This document shows, one piece after another, positions 14,951-23,723 of a stretch of 42,563 nt of DNA. The position numbers were made by a program, and so were the translations under genes. The notes below the pieces were generated by a model. The model did no database searches. It saw nothing but the letters and a program-made list of their open reading frames with translations, and was not told the DNA's origin. How positions within the stretch are numbered: the first letter of the stretch is position 1; every line of letters begins with the position of its first letter. The DNA is from a virus, in IMG/VR virus record IMGVR_UViG_3300046002_004973, positions 1-42,563 of that record; one strand, given 5' to 3'.

Positions 14951-15802
14951 TTAAGTTGATTGAACCGTGACTGTTACCTGCAATTGGCCTGTAATACAAG
15001 AAACTGAATTTGCTACCAAAACGCTAAATGAATAAACCCCTGGGTCGCTAGGTGTCATTTCATATTCACCTGTTAATGTGTCAAAAATCAGCCCTAAACT
15101 TGCATTTTCAATTGGATAATCAATTATAGAATATTCAATATCAGGAACCGATCCTGAAACCAAAGTCTTGTTAAGTGTTGCGTCCCAAGTGCCTGAAATT
15201 GTAGAACCATCGGTTGTACTTAATTCAACTGATTCAACACCAAATGAATAAACCAATGGAACCGAAAACGCTTCAATCAAATTTTCATCAGTTACAATAG
15301 CAGAAGGATCGCCATTTGCGGTCCATTTGATCTTGCCCTGAGACATAATAAACGCCTTCAAATCATTAGCAATTACTGCATTTCCATACATTGTTATTTG
15401 CTTGGAACTTGCATCCCAAATTAACCCAGGTGTTAAGAAATACAGGTCATAATTCTGACTTGTTTTTCTGATTTGATTGTAAAAATCAATGTTAATAACG
15501 CCCTGATAATCGTCAAAATTAATAGTGTGGCTACTTGAACCAACTTTAATTTCTTGTAATCCCCTACCAGGCAATTCGGTAGTTTCTGGCAATGGTTTTT
15601 CACCATTGATATTTAGGATTAATTGCGCTTTGCCATTTACTGCCATAATATTGAAAGAGTCAAGCATAGTTTCCCCGCTTGTCTTATCAACTTCACTGGC
15701 ATATTGTTTTTGGACCAACACAAGATCAACAATCTTGGCTTTTTGGTCAATATCGCAAGGAAAGTTTGTGTAACAAACATCCTCCGGACAATTAAAAATC
15801 AT
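14951..15802 (-). CDS. Virion protein with C-terminal Ig-like domain
   Basis: The 283-residue product starts MIFNCPEDVCYTN. It is largely beta-stranded. The last 85 residues have the look of an Ig/cadherin-like domain (LGLIFDTLTGEYEMTPSDPG, then YSFSVLVANSVSC), as found on tail and capsid decoration proteins. No signal peptide is present. It lies 4 bases upstream of the portal gene in the same operon and is probably an adaptor or virion surface protein. Function not recognised. Confidence 0.55.
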   Translation of the reverse strand: MIFNCPEDVCYTNFPCDIDQKAKIVDLVLVQKQYASEVDKTSGETMLDSFNIMAVNGKAQLILNINGEKPLPETTELPGRGLQEIKVGSSSHTINFDDYQGVINIDFYNQIRKTSQNYDLYFLTPGLIWDASSKQITMYGNAVIANDLKAFIMSQGKIKWTANGDPSAIVTDENLIEAFSVPLVYSFGVESVELSTTDGSTISGTWDATLNKTLVSGSVPDIEYSIIDYPIENASLGLIFDTLTGEYEMTPSDPGVYSFSVLVANSVSCITGQLQVTVTVQST

Positions 15803-15811
15803 TTTAGTATT

Positions 15812-18319
15812 TTATCCTATACAGGAATTATTTTCGGGCTGGTAACCCTGTGTAAGTGCCTGGAATTGCATTTGCTGCAATTTCCGAAAGGATGAATTTT
15901 GGGTAAAATCCTGAGTGTTGGTGATTTCAAGATCTCCCTGAACTGATAAATTTTGACCTTGTAAAACAAAGATTGGGTTTTTCGTGGCGGAAATCATGGC
16001 TCTTTGTGTTGCTAAGTCTAAGTAATCAGTATGCAAATATATAACTTCGTCTGTACTATTTTCAGGAATTTGAAAAGTACCATCTGAATTTCTGTAAATG
16101 CTTTCCTCACTTTTTGAGGTTTGACCTGCTCCGTTTAATGGAACTCTGATTCTTTGAAGCCAACCATTAATATATTCAAAGCCCTCAATTACTGAATTTT
16201 CACTTGCTCCATATTCAAGAATCTGAGTAAAGGTTTCAAAATTATCCAATTGCAAGGGCTGTGAAATTGCCAATAAACTGGAATAATTATCGCCTTCATC
16301 TATATAGCTTTGAAAGATTCCAATAAAGTAATTACTGTTTGCGAGTGGTGGGATTGTGATGCTGGCTTCATATTGATTTGCAGGTGGAGCAATTGTTGGA
16401 AAGGAAATTTTTTCTGGTACTGAAATGACTGCAACTAATGCGTTTTCTAAAATATATGGAACTGTGGTAAAAAACCTAATAACAGTAAATTCAATTTCAA
16501 AAGAATCCCAAATTGTTGGATAACCATTGGCTGTTAAATAATTTGCTATTGAATCTGCAAATTCAAAATCAGTTCCAGATGTATCCAAACTTGCGTTTGG
16601 AATTATAATAAGAGTGTATACTAGTGCATTTTGGTCGGTTGCTGCGGCTAAAGTAATAACGTGGTTTCCAGCATCAATATTTGCCATTAGAGTATAAATA
16701 CCATAGTAATCTTCTGTCGTTGAATCCCATGCAATATTCCATTGCAAAGTCCTATTATAAGGACCTTTTAAACTCCCAATATCCTGCAAATACTGACCAT
16801 TACAATCAAAGATTCCAATTCTTGGAAATTGGTCGCTATCGGGTCCAATTTCAGGCTCAAAAATAAAATTGCTTGGAATGTTAATTTGATAAGAATCGCC
16901 TGACCTAATTGTCAGGTTAAACAATTCTTCATTTTCAACCGTTCCAAATTCGCATTGGTCATAATCGTAAAAAACCGTTTTATAAAGCTTTCCAGTGTTA
17001 GGATTTGCTGGGTCTGTACCACTTAAAAGACTTGCTAAATCTGGAGGCAAACCATCAAATTCTGCATAAGAAAATGGTGAATTATCATATGATAAAAAAG
17101 CAATAATTCCTTTTTCTAATATACTCGCCGTTGTTACAAATTTAAAAACAATTTGCCCTGATATTGTTTCGGTTGTATAAGTGGTTGGAAACCCATTTGC
17201 ATTTAAGTAGGTCTCAATTGAATCAGCAAATAAATAACTGCTTGTACTAACATCTAAGCTTGCAAAAGGAATTGTAATTAATGATGTTATCCCTATGTAT
17301 TGTTCATTCCCTCCATAAAGAATTATATCAGAGACATTATTATCAACTAATGACATTATGTCTAAAACAGTTCCATATATACCAGTAAAACTATTTATTG
17401 CAATGTTCCATTGAAATTCTGTTTGATTATTACTTTTTGTATAATTTGGGTTAACAAATCTTTGAAAATACCATATATCAGAAACATTTATTCCAGCAAG
17501 GACAAATGATATTTCATTTTCTGCACTTGAAACTGAAAGTTGTTTTTTTGATGAACTAACATTTATGAAATTAAATTCCCAATCGCCCGGCAATGCAGGT
17601 AAATAAATATTAGTATCATTCCAGTCATCATTTGTAATAGATTCTTTGATTGGCTTTTCAAGAAAGAATGAAACCATTGCTTTTTCAATTTGAGTTAGTT
17701 CCCTTAGATGAAAAATGGTCTTTGGAAGCACTCGTAAATCAGTTACACCATCTCTTTGAGGTCGGTTTGTTGATGTGTTGTATTCCCAATCGTAAGCCCT
17801 TAGAAGCCTTCTTTCTGCTATTCCTGTTGATGGATTATAAGTAAAGGTATCTGGAAATATTGCGGCCCCGTTTTGATTGTAAACAAATAGGGTTTTTGCA
17901 ATATTTAATTCTTCAGCTATGTACGGTCTTATTGTAGCGGACTCTAATTGATCGGGACCAGCTGTAAAAACGGTATCGCTTGCCGTTACAACTCCATCGG
18001 TTAAATTGAAAATTATTTCAATAAAACATTCACTATTTTGTTGAATAGCAATTTTTAAAGTGTAAACCTCTGAGCCTACCCTTGTCGGGTAAGGGCTTGG
18101 TAAAACCAATTCTAATGAGGCAAAATTTGGAGGTTCGTTTCTATATTTTATAAAATTTCTAATTTCATCAACTGCAATAAAAAATTTATAACCAACAAAA
18201 AAGTTATCAACAAAAAAAGCATTTAATACTTGAATTTGACTTTTGCGATAAGCATATTCATCACCAAAATTGCCGTTAATTTCAGCTTGATCAAATCTTA
18301 TAAAAGGAAATGGACCCAT
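15812..18319 (-). CDS. Large virion protein with duplicated internal domain
   Basis: The 835-residue product is beta-rich and has no signal peptide. Residues about 302-412 and 525-634 are copies of one another: both have QWNIA at the start, YGxY/YGIYT, then TIPFASLD / IIPNASLD, FADSIETYLNANGFPT / FADSIANYLTANGYPT and a final FxTTxxILE. Such repeats are common in tail fibres and baseplate proteins that contact the host. The gene lies between the protease and the 283-residue protein. I infer a tail-tip, spike or fibre component; no enzymatic motif is seen. Confidence 0.55.
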   Translation of the reverse strand: MGPFPFIRFDQAEINGNFGDEYAYRKSQIQVLNAFFVDNFFVGYKFFIAVDEIRNFIKYRNEPPNFASLELVLPSPYPTRVGSEVYTLKIAIQQNSECFIEIIFNLTDGVVTASDTVFTAGPDQLESATIRPYIAEELNIAKTLFVYNQNGAAIFPDTFTYNPSTGIAERRLLRAYDWEYNTSTNRPQRDGVTDLRVLPKTIFHLRELTQIEKAMVSFFLEKPIKESITNDDWNDTNIYLPALPGDWEFNFINVSSSKKQLSVSSAENEISFVLAGINVSDIWYFQRFVNPNYTKSNNQTEFQWNIAINSFTGIYGTVLDIMSLVDNNVSDIILYGGNEQYIGITSLITIPFASLDVSTSSYLFADSIETYLNANGFPTTYTTETISGQIVFKFVTTASILEKGIIAFLSYDNSPFSYAEFDGLPPDLASLLSGTDPANPNTGKLYKTVFYDYDQCEFGTVENEELFNLTIRSGDSYQINIPSNFIFEPEIGPDSDQFPRIGIFDCNGQYLQDIGSLKGPYNRTLQWNIAWDSTTEDYYGIYTLMANIDAGNHVITLAAATDQNALVYTLIIIPNASLDTSGTDFEFADSIANYLTANGYPTIWDSFEIEFTVIRFFTTVPYILENALVAVISVPEKISFPTIAPPANQYEASITIPPLANSNYFIGIFQSYIDEGDNYSSLLAISQPLQLDNFETFTQILEYGASENSVIEGFEYINGWLQRIRVPLNGAGQTSKSEESIYRNSDGTFQIPENSTDEVIYLHTDYLDLATQRAMISATKNPIFVLQGQNLSVQGDLEITNTQDFTQNSSFRKLQQMQFQALTQGYQPENNSCIG

Positions 18320-18323
18320 ATTT

Positions 18324-19520
18324 TTATTTTACTCCGATTTCAAAAACTCGTGATATATTACCCGTTCCGGTTGTAGTTAATTCAAATACTTTTCCATTGA
18401 CATTAATTGCCTTGGAAAAGTTTATGTTTGGTGTAAATCCTAATGGAACATTTACCCCATCAACTGTCAATGTCAATGTTTGGTTTGGACTGCCACCTTG
18501 GAATCCAGAATTTAAAAACACATTTGTAATTGAAACAGGAGCCGAATAAGTAAATTGAACTCGAAAAGGTCCAGTTGTTAAATACCTCGTTGTCAAATTG
18601 CCATCAGTTGCGTTTGCTGTTATTCCTGAATGAGTTGTGCCAGAATAGGTAATTATTCTTGTTATGGCAGGAGGCTCAGGACTTCCTTCAATTGGAATAC
18701 TGGAATTCTTAGCTAAAGTTTTTTGCATCGTATCTATACACCTTGGATGAAATTCAAGAGGCATTTTAATTGTTCCCCGATTATAGCAATAACTCATAAC
18801 CGTACCATTTAAAGTAAATTTTGTACTTGTTTGACCACACCCAGTAAAGCAGCTATCTATTCTTGCTGTTGTTCCATTAGGCATTTTCCAACAATCGTGA
18901 GTGTGCGGTGAACCAAAATAATGACCAAGTTCGTGAGCGATTATAAAGCTATTAAAAAAAGTGTTTTGGGCATAAACCCCACAAACTGCCGACCTGCCGC
19001 TTGTACTATTTACCCCACCAATAAAGGCTAGTCCACCCAATGGCTTATTAAATAACAATATACTGGCATCCACGTTTGGAAGCTGCCAGTAGTTGTTATT
19101 GAAGCTGTTTAAAAGCAAATAGATGTTTGTTATTGGTGTGTAAACGCTTGGAACCTTTAAGATTTCAATCCTTGCAATCTTAGTGAAAATGTTAGCAGGT
19201 TTATACGCTGCCATTGCCAGATTATGGTTATTAAGCACATACGTTGAGCACGCTGCATCGTTGCTACCAAGTGCGACATAAAGGTCATAATCAACTACAT
19301 AATTGAGCCTTGCCACTTTCTTGCTAATATCCACAATTGCAGCCCTTCCGAATCTATTTGGTTTAATTGTAAGGTTGTAATCCTTTGGAATAACATAGTC
19401 ATTTTCCTGAAAGACCAATTGAACTGAATCTTTGATTTCTTGCAATTCTGTTTTCTGGTCCTGCCTGCATCCTGACATTGAAATCAGAATAAGGCCAAAA
19501 AGTATTAATAGGTTTTTCAT
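18324..19520 (-). CDS. Lipoprotein metzincin zinc metalloprotease
   Basis: The 398-residue product has an N-terminal lipoprotein signal (hydrophobic stretch then ISMSGC, lipidated Cys18). Its catalytic motif HELGHYFGSPH at 196-206 is the metzincin HExxHxxGxxH, with three zinc ligands (H196, H200, H206) and base E197. The Met-turn is GTVMSYC at 239-245. Residues about 285-398 form a beta-sandwich-like domain (ITNVFLNSGFQGGSPNQTLT) that may bind a surface target. It lies among tail/virion genes, 4 bases before the 835-residue protein gene. The signal peptide predicts export and anchoring in the host envelope, so it may cut host surface proteins, modify receptors or act in exclusion. Secreted phage metzincins are unusual. 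Confidence 0.8.
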   Translation of the reverse strand: MKNLLILFGLILISMSGCRQDQKTELQEIKDSVQLVFQENDYVIPKDYNLTIKPNRFGRAAIVDISKKVARLNYVVDYDLYVALGSNDAACSTYVLNNHNLAMAAYKPANIFTKIARIEILKVPSVYTPITNIYLLLNSFNNNYWQLPNVDASILLFNKPLGGLAFIGGVNSTSGRSAVCGVYAQNTFFNSFIIAHELGHYFGSPHTHDCWKMPNGTTARIDSCFTGCGQTSTKFTLNGTVMSYCYNRGTIKMPLEFHPRCIDTMQKTLAKNSSIPIEGSPEPPAITRIITYSGTTHSGITANATDGNLTTRYLTTGPFRVQFTYSAPVSITNVFLNSGFQGGSPNQTLTLTVDGVNVPLGFTPNINFSKAINVNGKVFELTTTGTGNISRVFEIGVK

Positions 19521-19531
19521 TGAGTTTGATT

Positions 19532-20374
19532 TTAAAGAAAATCAGTTTCGTACTGTAAATGAAATATAATACTGTCACTTCCTAATGCTGCTGGACTTGC
19601 TCCGATACTAAAACTTATAAAACAGTTTGCATTTACAGCCGATGTAGCAATCGAAGCTGCAGTAATATCTGCCGCTGAAAAAAGATTTAAAGGTACCGTT
19701 GTAATTACAGCCAAGCTGCTCAATTTTGCACGTAAGCCAGTTGGAAGTGGAAAGTTTGCACTCATAGTGCCTGTTGGTGCACCAGCTGTACTAGGTCTTA
19801 ATCTACCATGTAAATTTACAATATTACCTGTAGTTGAAAATGTTGCATCTTGTATATTTAATTCAGAAAATTCCACCAAATCCACTGCAACTGGTTCATA
19901 ACTTCCAGAAAGTGGAACCCAAACTGCTTCATCTTCAGTTGCAACTGTACAATAATATTCAATGCCTGTAACTAAGTTTTTCCATCTTGAACCAACTGCA
20001 TAACCTAAAGTTTCATCATAAAATTCATCTGGATTTACATCATTTATGCTTTCGGCATAAACAACGGTATTAAAACTGCCAGTTGTTGAAGTCAAATATC
20101 TAACTCCATCCTCCCATTGGTCTGTTTTATCGTTTGCACAAACTCGAGCAATGCCACCGCCAAAACCATGCTGAATAACCCCTTCTCTTAACTTTGAGCC
20201 GTTGTTAAACTCAAAAACTGCATCTTCCGCAAAAGTATCGCCATTGATATTTACCCCTGAATTATTTAAAGCATTTTCAACTTCCCGAACTTTTGAAGGA
20301 GTAACTAACTTTTCGTTATTGTCAGGAATGTTTGTTGTTATTAATGTAGCGTTTTGCGCTCTGGTATTTGCCAT
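19532..20374 (-). CDS. Tail fibre / receptor-binding-like protein
   Basis: The 280-residue product starts MANTRAQNATLITTNIPDN, then KLVTPSKVREVENALNNSG, a beginning I know from fibre-like proteins of Bacteroidetes phages. The C-terminal 100 residues are beta-rich and low in charge, with hydrophobic and Ser/Thr/Ala-rich strands (VITTVPLNLFSAADITAASI), as in trimeric receptor-binding tips. It sits between the tail protein at 20400 and the protease. Inferred to be a host-contact component. Confidence 0.5.
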   Translation of the reverse strand: MANTRAQNATLITTNIPDNNEKLVTPSKVREVENALNNSGVNINGDTFAEDAVFEFNNGSKLREGVIQHGFGGGIARVCANDKTDQWEDGVRYLTSTTGSFNTVVYAESINDVNPDEFYDETLGYAVGSRWKNLVTGIEYYCTVATEDEAVWVPLSGSYEPVAVDLVEFSELNIQDATFSTTGNIVNLHGRLRPSTAGAPTGTMSANFPLPTGLRAKLSSLAVITTVPLNLFSAADITAASIATSAVNANCFISFSIGASPAALGSDSIIFHLQYETDFL

Positions 20375-20399
20375 TTTATTTGAAGTTTTTATTTATTGT

Positions 20400-22688
20400 T
20401 TAACCAAATCCATCTGAAAACCCTTCTGAGAATCCAGCTACATAAGGCACATTATTTGCCAAAAGTAATTTAAAATTACTAATTCCTGATTTTGGATCCA
20501 CTGGTTTATTTGTAGCGTTTTGCAAAAAGCCATAAAATGACTGGTTTCCGCTTGTCATTTTAATTATTCCAATTCCATTATTTGCCATATCAATAAACGA
20601 ACAAAGGCTTTGAGGGACACTGAAATCTAAACCAATTGGTTTGAAAAGGTATGCGTTTATATCCGATTGTAAAATAGCCTTTGAAATATTGGTTTTTTCG
20701 GAAACCATGCCTGTAATTTCCTGATTTGCAACTGGAAAATAAGCACTGTCAATTTCCGATTCTAAAGCTGTATAATATTCACCTGATTGAAAGAATAAAG
20801 CCGCTTTTGCAGTTGGTAAACCAAAGGTATTCATACCAAGGTATTTCCACCATCTTGCCGCTATTCTTGCAGGTGTATGCAGTATATTGTAAATCTCACC
20901 AATCGGGGCGTTTGTTGAGCCAGCCATATCAGAACCAACCGAAGCCTTACCGGGCGGAATAGTTATCGTAATATCAAATCCAAAATCAATTATGATTTCT
21001 TCCCGATTCAACCAGATTATAAAAAGATTGTAGTCGTTTGGTCTATCTGAAGAACCTGAATCGTCTCTAAGTTCTTGCAACCGCCTTGAAAATTCAATGG
21101 CATAGCCTGAAGCAATTATATTTGATCTCAGGTCCAAAACTTTCTTTTCCGCTGACCCTGACTTATTTGGAGTAAAATAAGACCTGTAAGTATGAGGCTC
21201 AAACATACCAGAAACAGCAATGTTTTTCCAGTCATCAGTAAATCCTATTTTAAAAGAATTAACCAAGTCCTCTACCTGTGCATATTGGGTAATATTGGAA
21301 ACCTTGTTAAATTCAGCTATTTGAATACCTGCATTATAAAAGTATTCCATTGGCTCAATTCTGATTTGCCAGACAGACAATGTTTCATTGTATTCAAAGC
21401 CCCACCCTAAATTGAAAATATTGCTTAAGTCCTCAAAAAACCCTTTGAATGAAGTTGTAATCTGTGGATTGGCTTGGTCTAATAATTGACCGTTACGAAT
21501 GTATAAACCCGTTGTAATTAGGTTGTTCCACATTAGCCCTGCATTATCAACTGAAAAGTAATCCGAAACTAATGGAGTGGCGTTTCCTGTGATTATATGA
21601 AGGATTCTTTTTAGGAAGTTGAAAATGTAGAGTCCTTTGCAGTTTGAGGCTGTCGACTGGTTTAATTCAACCCAATTTAAGTAGTTTTCTTCTGGCCAAT
21701 TAAACTCAAAATCACGCTTTATGTAAATTGTCGTAACAAATGGAATAACAAAACTAATTCTATCCGCAAAAATTGTAAAAGATTGATTTGGCTGAAGTGT
21801 AAGAGAAAAATTAGTAAATGTATATTCAAATGTTGTCCAAGGATTACTAATTGTATCGTATTCTAATATTCCAGTAACTAAAAGTACAGTTGAAATAATT
21901 GTGTCTCCATTATTAATTCTATAATAAATGTTTTGAGGAAAATCATTAGGTACATAACCAAATGGCTGACTAGAAAATCCATTTTGCCTTGCTCTACATT
22001 TTATCTTTCCATTAATAGTAAAAGTTCTTTCATAATCAGCATTGTTTTTAAAATAAACATTTGTAAGTGAATAAATAAACCCAGTAGGGTTGGTCAAGAA
22101 CCCAAATTGACCTTTAAAATCATTATTATCAACGTATAATGGGAAAACTATTGCTTGATCGGTTACCCTTACGGCAGTAACCTGTAATTGCTTACTTAAC
22201 CCCTGCAAATAAAGCTGTTGACTATGCAACCTAACCTCAGTAAAATCAATCGGGTCAATTGTATTCTCATCCAAGTCCTTCAACGTCAATAAATCAATTT
22301 CAACGTCTTGCCTTGCTAAAAAGTTTTCCCTAAAATTATCCTCAATTATTCCAACGGTTATTTGCCAACCTTGTGTATCGCAAGTGTTTTGCTCAGAATA
22401 CAAGGCCATATTAATAAACCCATTGAAGTCGTAAGTTGAACCATCAATCTTTTGGTTACTGGTTATCTGGAAAGGAATTTCATCATTTATAAAACCATTT
22501 TCAAAATACTCTTTTAGGATTTTTGCACCATTGGCATATCTGCCAGGTTTCCCAGAAAAACTTATTTCAGTTGAAAACGGTTGATCTATTCCATGCGATT
22601 CAAGGCGTATGGCAGTGAATTCTATTGCATCAAAGCCAATCGGTTCATTAACCTGTATATTGTTTATAAAGAATTTCCAACCTGCCAT
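20400..22688 (-). CDS. Large tail protein (hub/baseplate-like)
   Basis: The 762-residue product has an N-terminal beta region (MAGWKFFINNIQVNEPIGFD) and a middle block (about 330-480) with RILHIITGNATPLVSDYFS and the helical-loop region common in tail hub proteins of Bacteroidetes phages. It ends in an odd tail AGFSEGFSDGFG. Placement just downstream of the tape measure region fits a distal tail or hub protein. Promoter: -7 TACCTTTG 4 nt before the ATG, so the mRNA may be leaderless. Assignment by context and composition. Confidence 0.55.
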   Translation of the reverse strand: MAGWKFFINNIQVNEPIGFDAIEFTAIRLESHGIDQPFSTEISFSGKPGRYANGAKILKEYFENGFINDEIPFQITSNQKIDGSTYDFNGFINMALYSEQNTCDTQGWQITVGIIEDNFRENFLARQDVEIDLLTLKDLDENTIDPIDFTEVRLHSQQLYLQGLSKQLQVTAVRVTDQAIVFPLYVDNNDFKGQFGFLTNPTGFIYSLTNVYFKNNADYERTFTINGKIKCRARQNGFSSQPFGYVPNDFPQNIYYRINNGDTIISTVLLVTGILEYDTISNPWTTFEYTFTNFSLTLQPNQSFTIFADRISFVIPFVTTIYIKRDFEFNWPEENYLNWVELNQSTASNCKGLYIFNFLKRILHIITGNATPLVSDYFSVDNAGLMWNNLITTGLYIRNGQLLDQANPQITTSFKGFFEDLSNIFNLGWGFEYNETLSVWQIRIEPMEYFYNAGIQIAEFNKVSNITQYAQVEDLVNSFKIGFTDDWKNIAVSGMFEPHTYRSYFTPNKSGSAEKKVLDLRSNIIASGYAIEFSRRLQELRDDSGSSDRPNDYNLFIIWLNREEIIIDFGFDITITIPPGKASVGSDMAGSTNAPIGEIYNILHTPARIAARWWKYLGMNTFGLPTAKAALFFQSGEYYTALESEIDSAYFPVANQEITGMVSEKTNISKAILQSDINAYLFKPIGLDFSVPQSLCSFIDMANNGIGIIKMTSGNQSFYGFLQNATNKPVDPKSGISNFKLLLANNVPYVAGFSEGFSDGFG

Positions 22689-22692
22689 ACGG

Positions 22693-22700
22693 CAAAGGTA
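22693..22700 (-). promoter_or_regulatory. -7 box 4 nt before the tail gene ATG
   Basis: TACCTTTG on the minus strand matches TAnnTTTG exactly and ends 4 nt before the ATG at 22688. No TTG is seen at the usual -33 distance. A terminator for the upstream gene (22704-22733) overlaps the upstream region. Confidence 0.5.
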
Positions 22701-22703
22701 AAT

Positions 22704-22733
22704 AAAAAAGCCTTTCTAAATTGAAAGGCTTTT
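22704..22733 (-). terminator. Intrinsic terminator
   Basis: On the minus strand AGCCTTTC, a 6-nt loop AATTTA, then GAAAGGCT and a T-rich tail (TTTTTATTT). It ends the ParB-like gene at 22753 before the tail gene promoter. Confidence 0.85.
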
Positions 22734-22752
22734 GGGTGCTACTTTTAGAGTT

Positions 22753-23565
22753 CTAATATTTTAAAATTGGCTTTGGATATTCATCCATTAGCGGATTAAA
22801 TTTTAATATTTTTGGTTCTTCTCCTTTTATAAAATAGTTCCAAGTTTTTATTATCAAAGCAATTTTTAAAGAGGGAGGCATTTTTCGCAAAGATGTTTTA
22901 TCTTGAATCAATTTGTTTCGCAATAAATTAACAGATGAATTTGTAATGTCTGATCCTGTAGCCAATTGCTGAAAAAAAGAAAATGCTATTTCAGAATCTA
23001 ATTCAGAAAATAAAGCATAGAATCCACCAAAATAAGAAGGCTGCAAAATCTTAGCAAAGTTTATATACCAATTTTTGGAATGATTGCCAATTCTTTGCCA
23101 TTTTTGAGGGTCTTGGTAATACTGTTCCAAAAGTTCGGCATTTGTGCTTCTACCATTAACTTGAGTTTTTGATCCACTACTACTTTGCAAATAATTATAA
23201 TGTGCAATCATTGATGGTATTATAGCGTCATTTTTAATTCCAGCCGCCTTAAAAGTATCACTTGAATTTCTTGAAGAACCAGTATCTAAAACTGAAAAAA
23301 CCGATTCGTCAAGATTAAAGGCAATGTGAAACTTTATACTGCACCCCGAATGAACTATTGCCATTAATCTTTGCTGACCATCTAAAACCCTTCCACTAGA
23401 TGCTATCTTTATAGTTTCCGCAGTTTCGGACCTCCAGCGACCTGCTTTCATTTCATTTGAGTATAATAATACTCTTGGAGTTTTTGGCCTTCTATTGGCT
23501 ATATTTTGTGCCAAATAATGTTTTGCCATTTCTGGAGAAACTAGCATTTCAATAAATTCTATCAT
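22753..23565 (-). CDS. ParB-like protein with DGQQR motif
   Basis: The 270-residue product has VLDGQQRLMAIVHSG with DGQQRL at residues 62-67, the central motif of the ParB/sulfiredoxin-like fold. It is preceded by a domain (VSPEMAKHYLAQNIANRR) that specifies a replacement position. Such proteins bind or hydrolyse nucleotides and can act in DNA partition, transcription or nuclease activities; which applies here is unknown. It has its own promoter and terminator inside the tail gene region, so it is a moron-like cassette regulated apart from its neighbours. Confidence 0.6.
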   Translation of the reverse strand: MIEFIEMLVSPEMAKHYLAQNIANRRPKTPRVLLYSNEMKAGRWRSETAETIKIASSGRVLDGQQRLMAIVHSGCSIKFHIAFNLDESVFSVLDTGSSRNSSDTFKAAGIKNDAIIPSMIAHYNYLQSSSGSKTQVNGRSTNAELLEQYYQDPQKWQRIGNHSKNWYINFAKILQPSYFGGFYALFSELDSEIAFSFFQQLATGSDITNSSVNLLRNKLIQDKTSLRKMPPSLKIALIIKTWNYFIKGEEPKILKFNPLMDEYPKPILKY

Positions 23566-23599
23566 TTTGTTTTTTGTTATTTGTTTTAAAAACTTGCAA

Positions 23600-23630
23600 C
23601 AAAGGAAAGCTATTAATTTGAATAAAACAA
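23600..23630 (-). promoter_or_regulatory. Promoter TTG-N20-TTCCTTTG
   Basis: -33 TTG at 23628-23630 and -7 TTCCTTTG (one mismatch) at 23600-23607 on the minus strand, 20 nt apart. An A-rich leader with AACAAATAACAAAA precedes the ATG at 23565. Serves the ParB-like gene. Confidence 0.6.
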
Positions 23631-23660
23631 AAAAGCCAGAAAATTAATCCTGGCTTTTTT
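23628..23660. terminator. Bidirectional intrinsic terminator
   Basis: AGCCAG (23634-23639) pairs with CTGGCT (23650-23655); A-run on the left and T-run on the right. It ends the operon containing the tape measure and overlaps the -33 box of the next promoter. Confidence 0.85.
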
Positions 23661-23723
23661 GCAACAAATTTAAACAAAATGAAAAAACACAAATTGGCTT
23701 TTTAAAGCTGTGCAAAGATGCAA

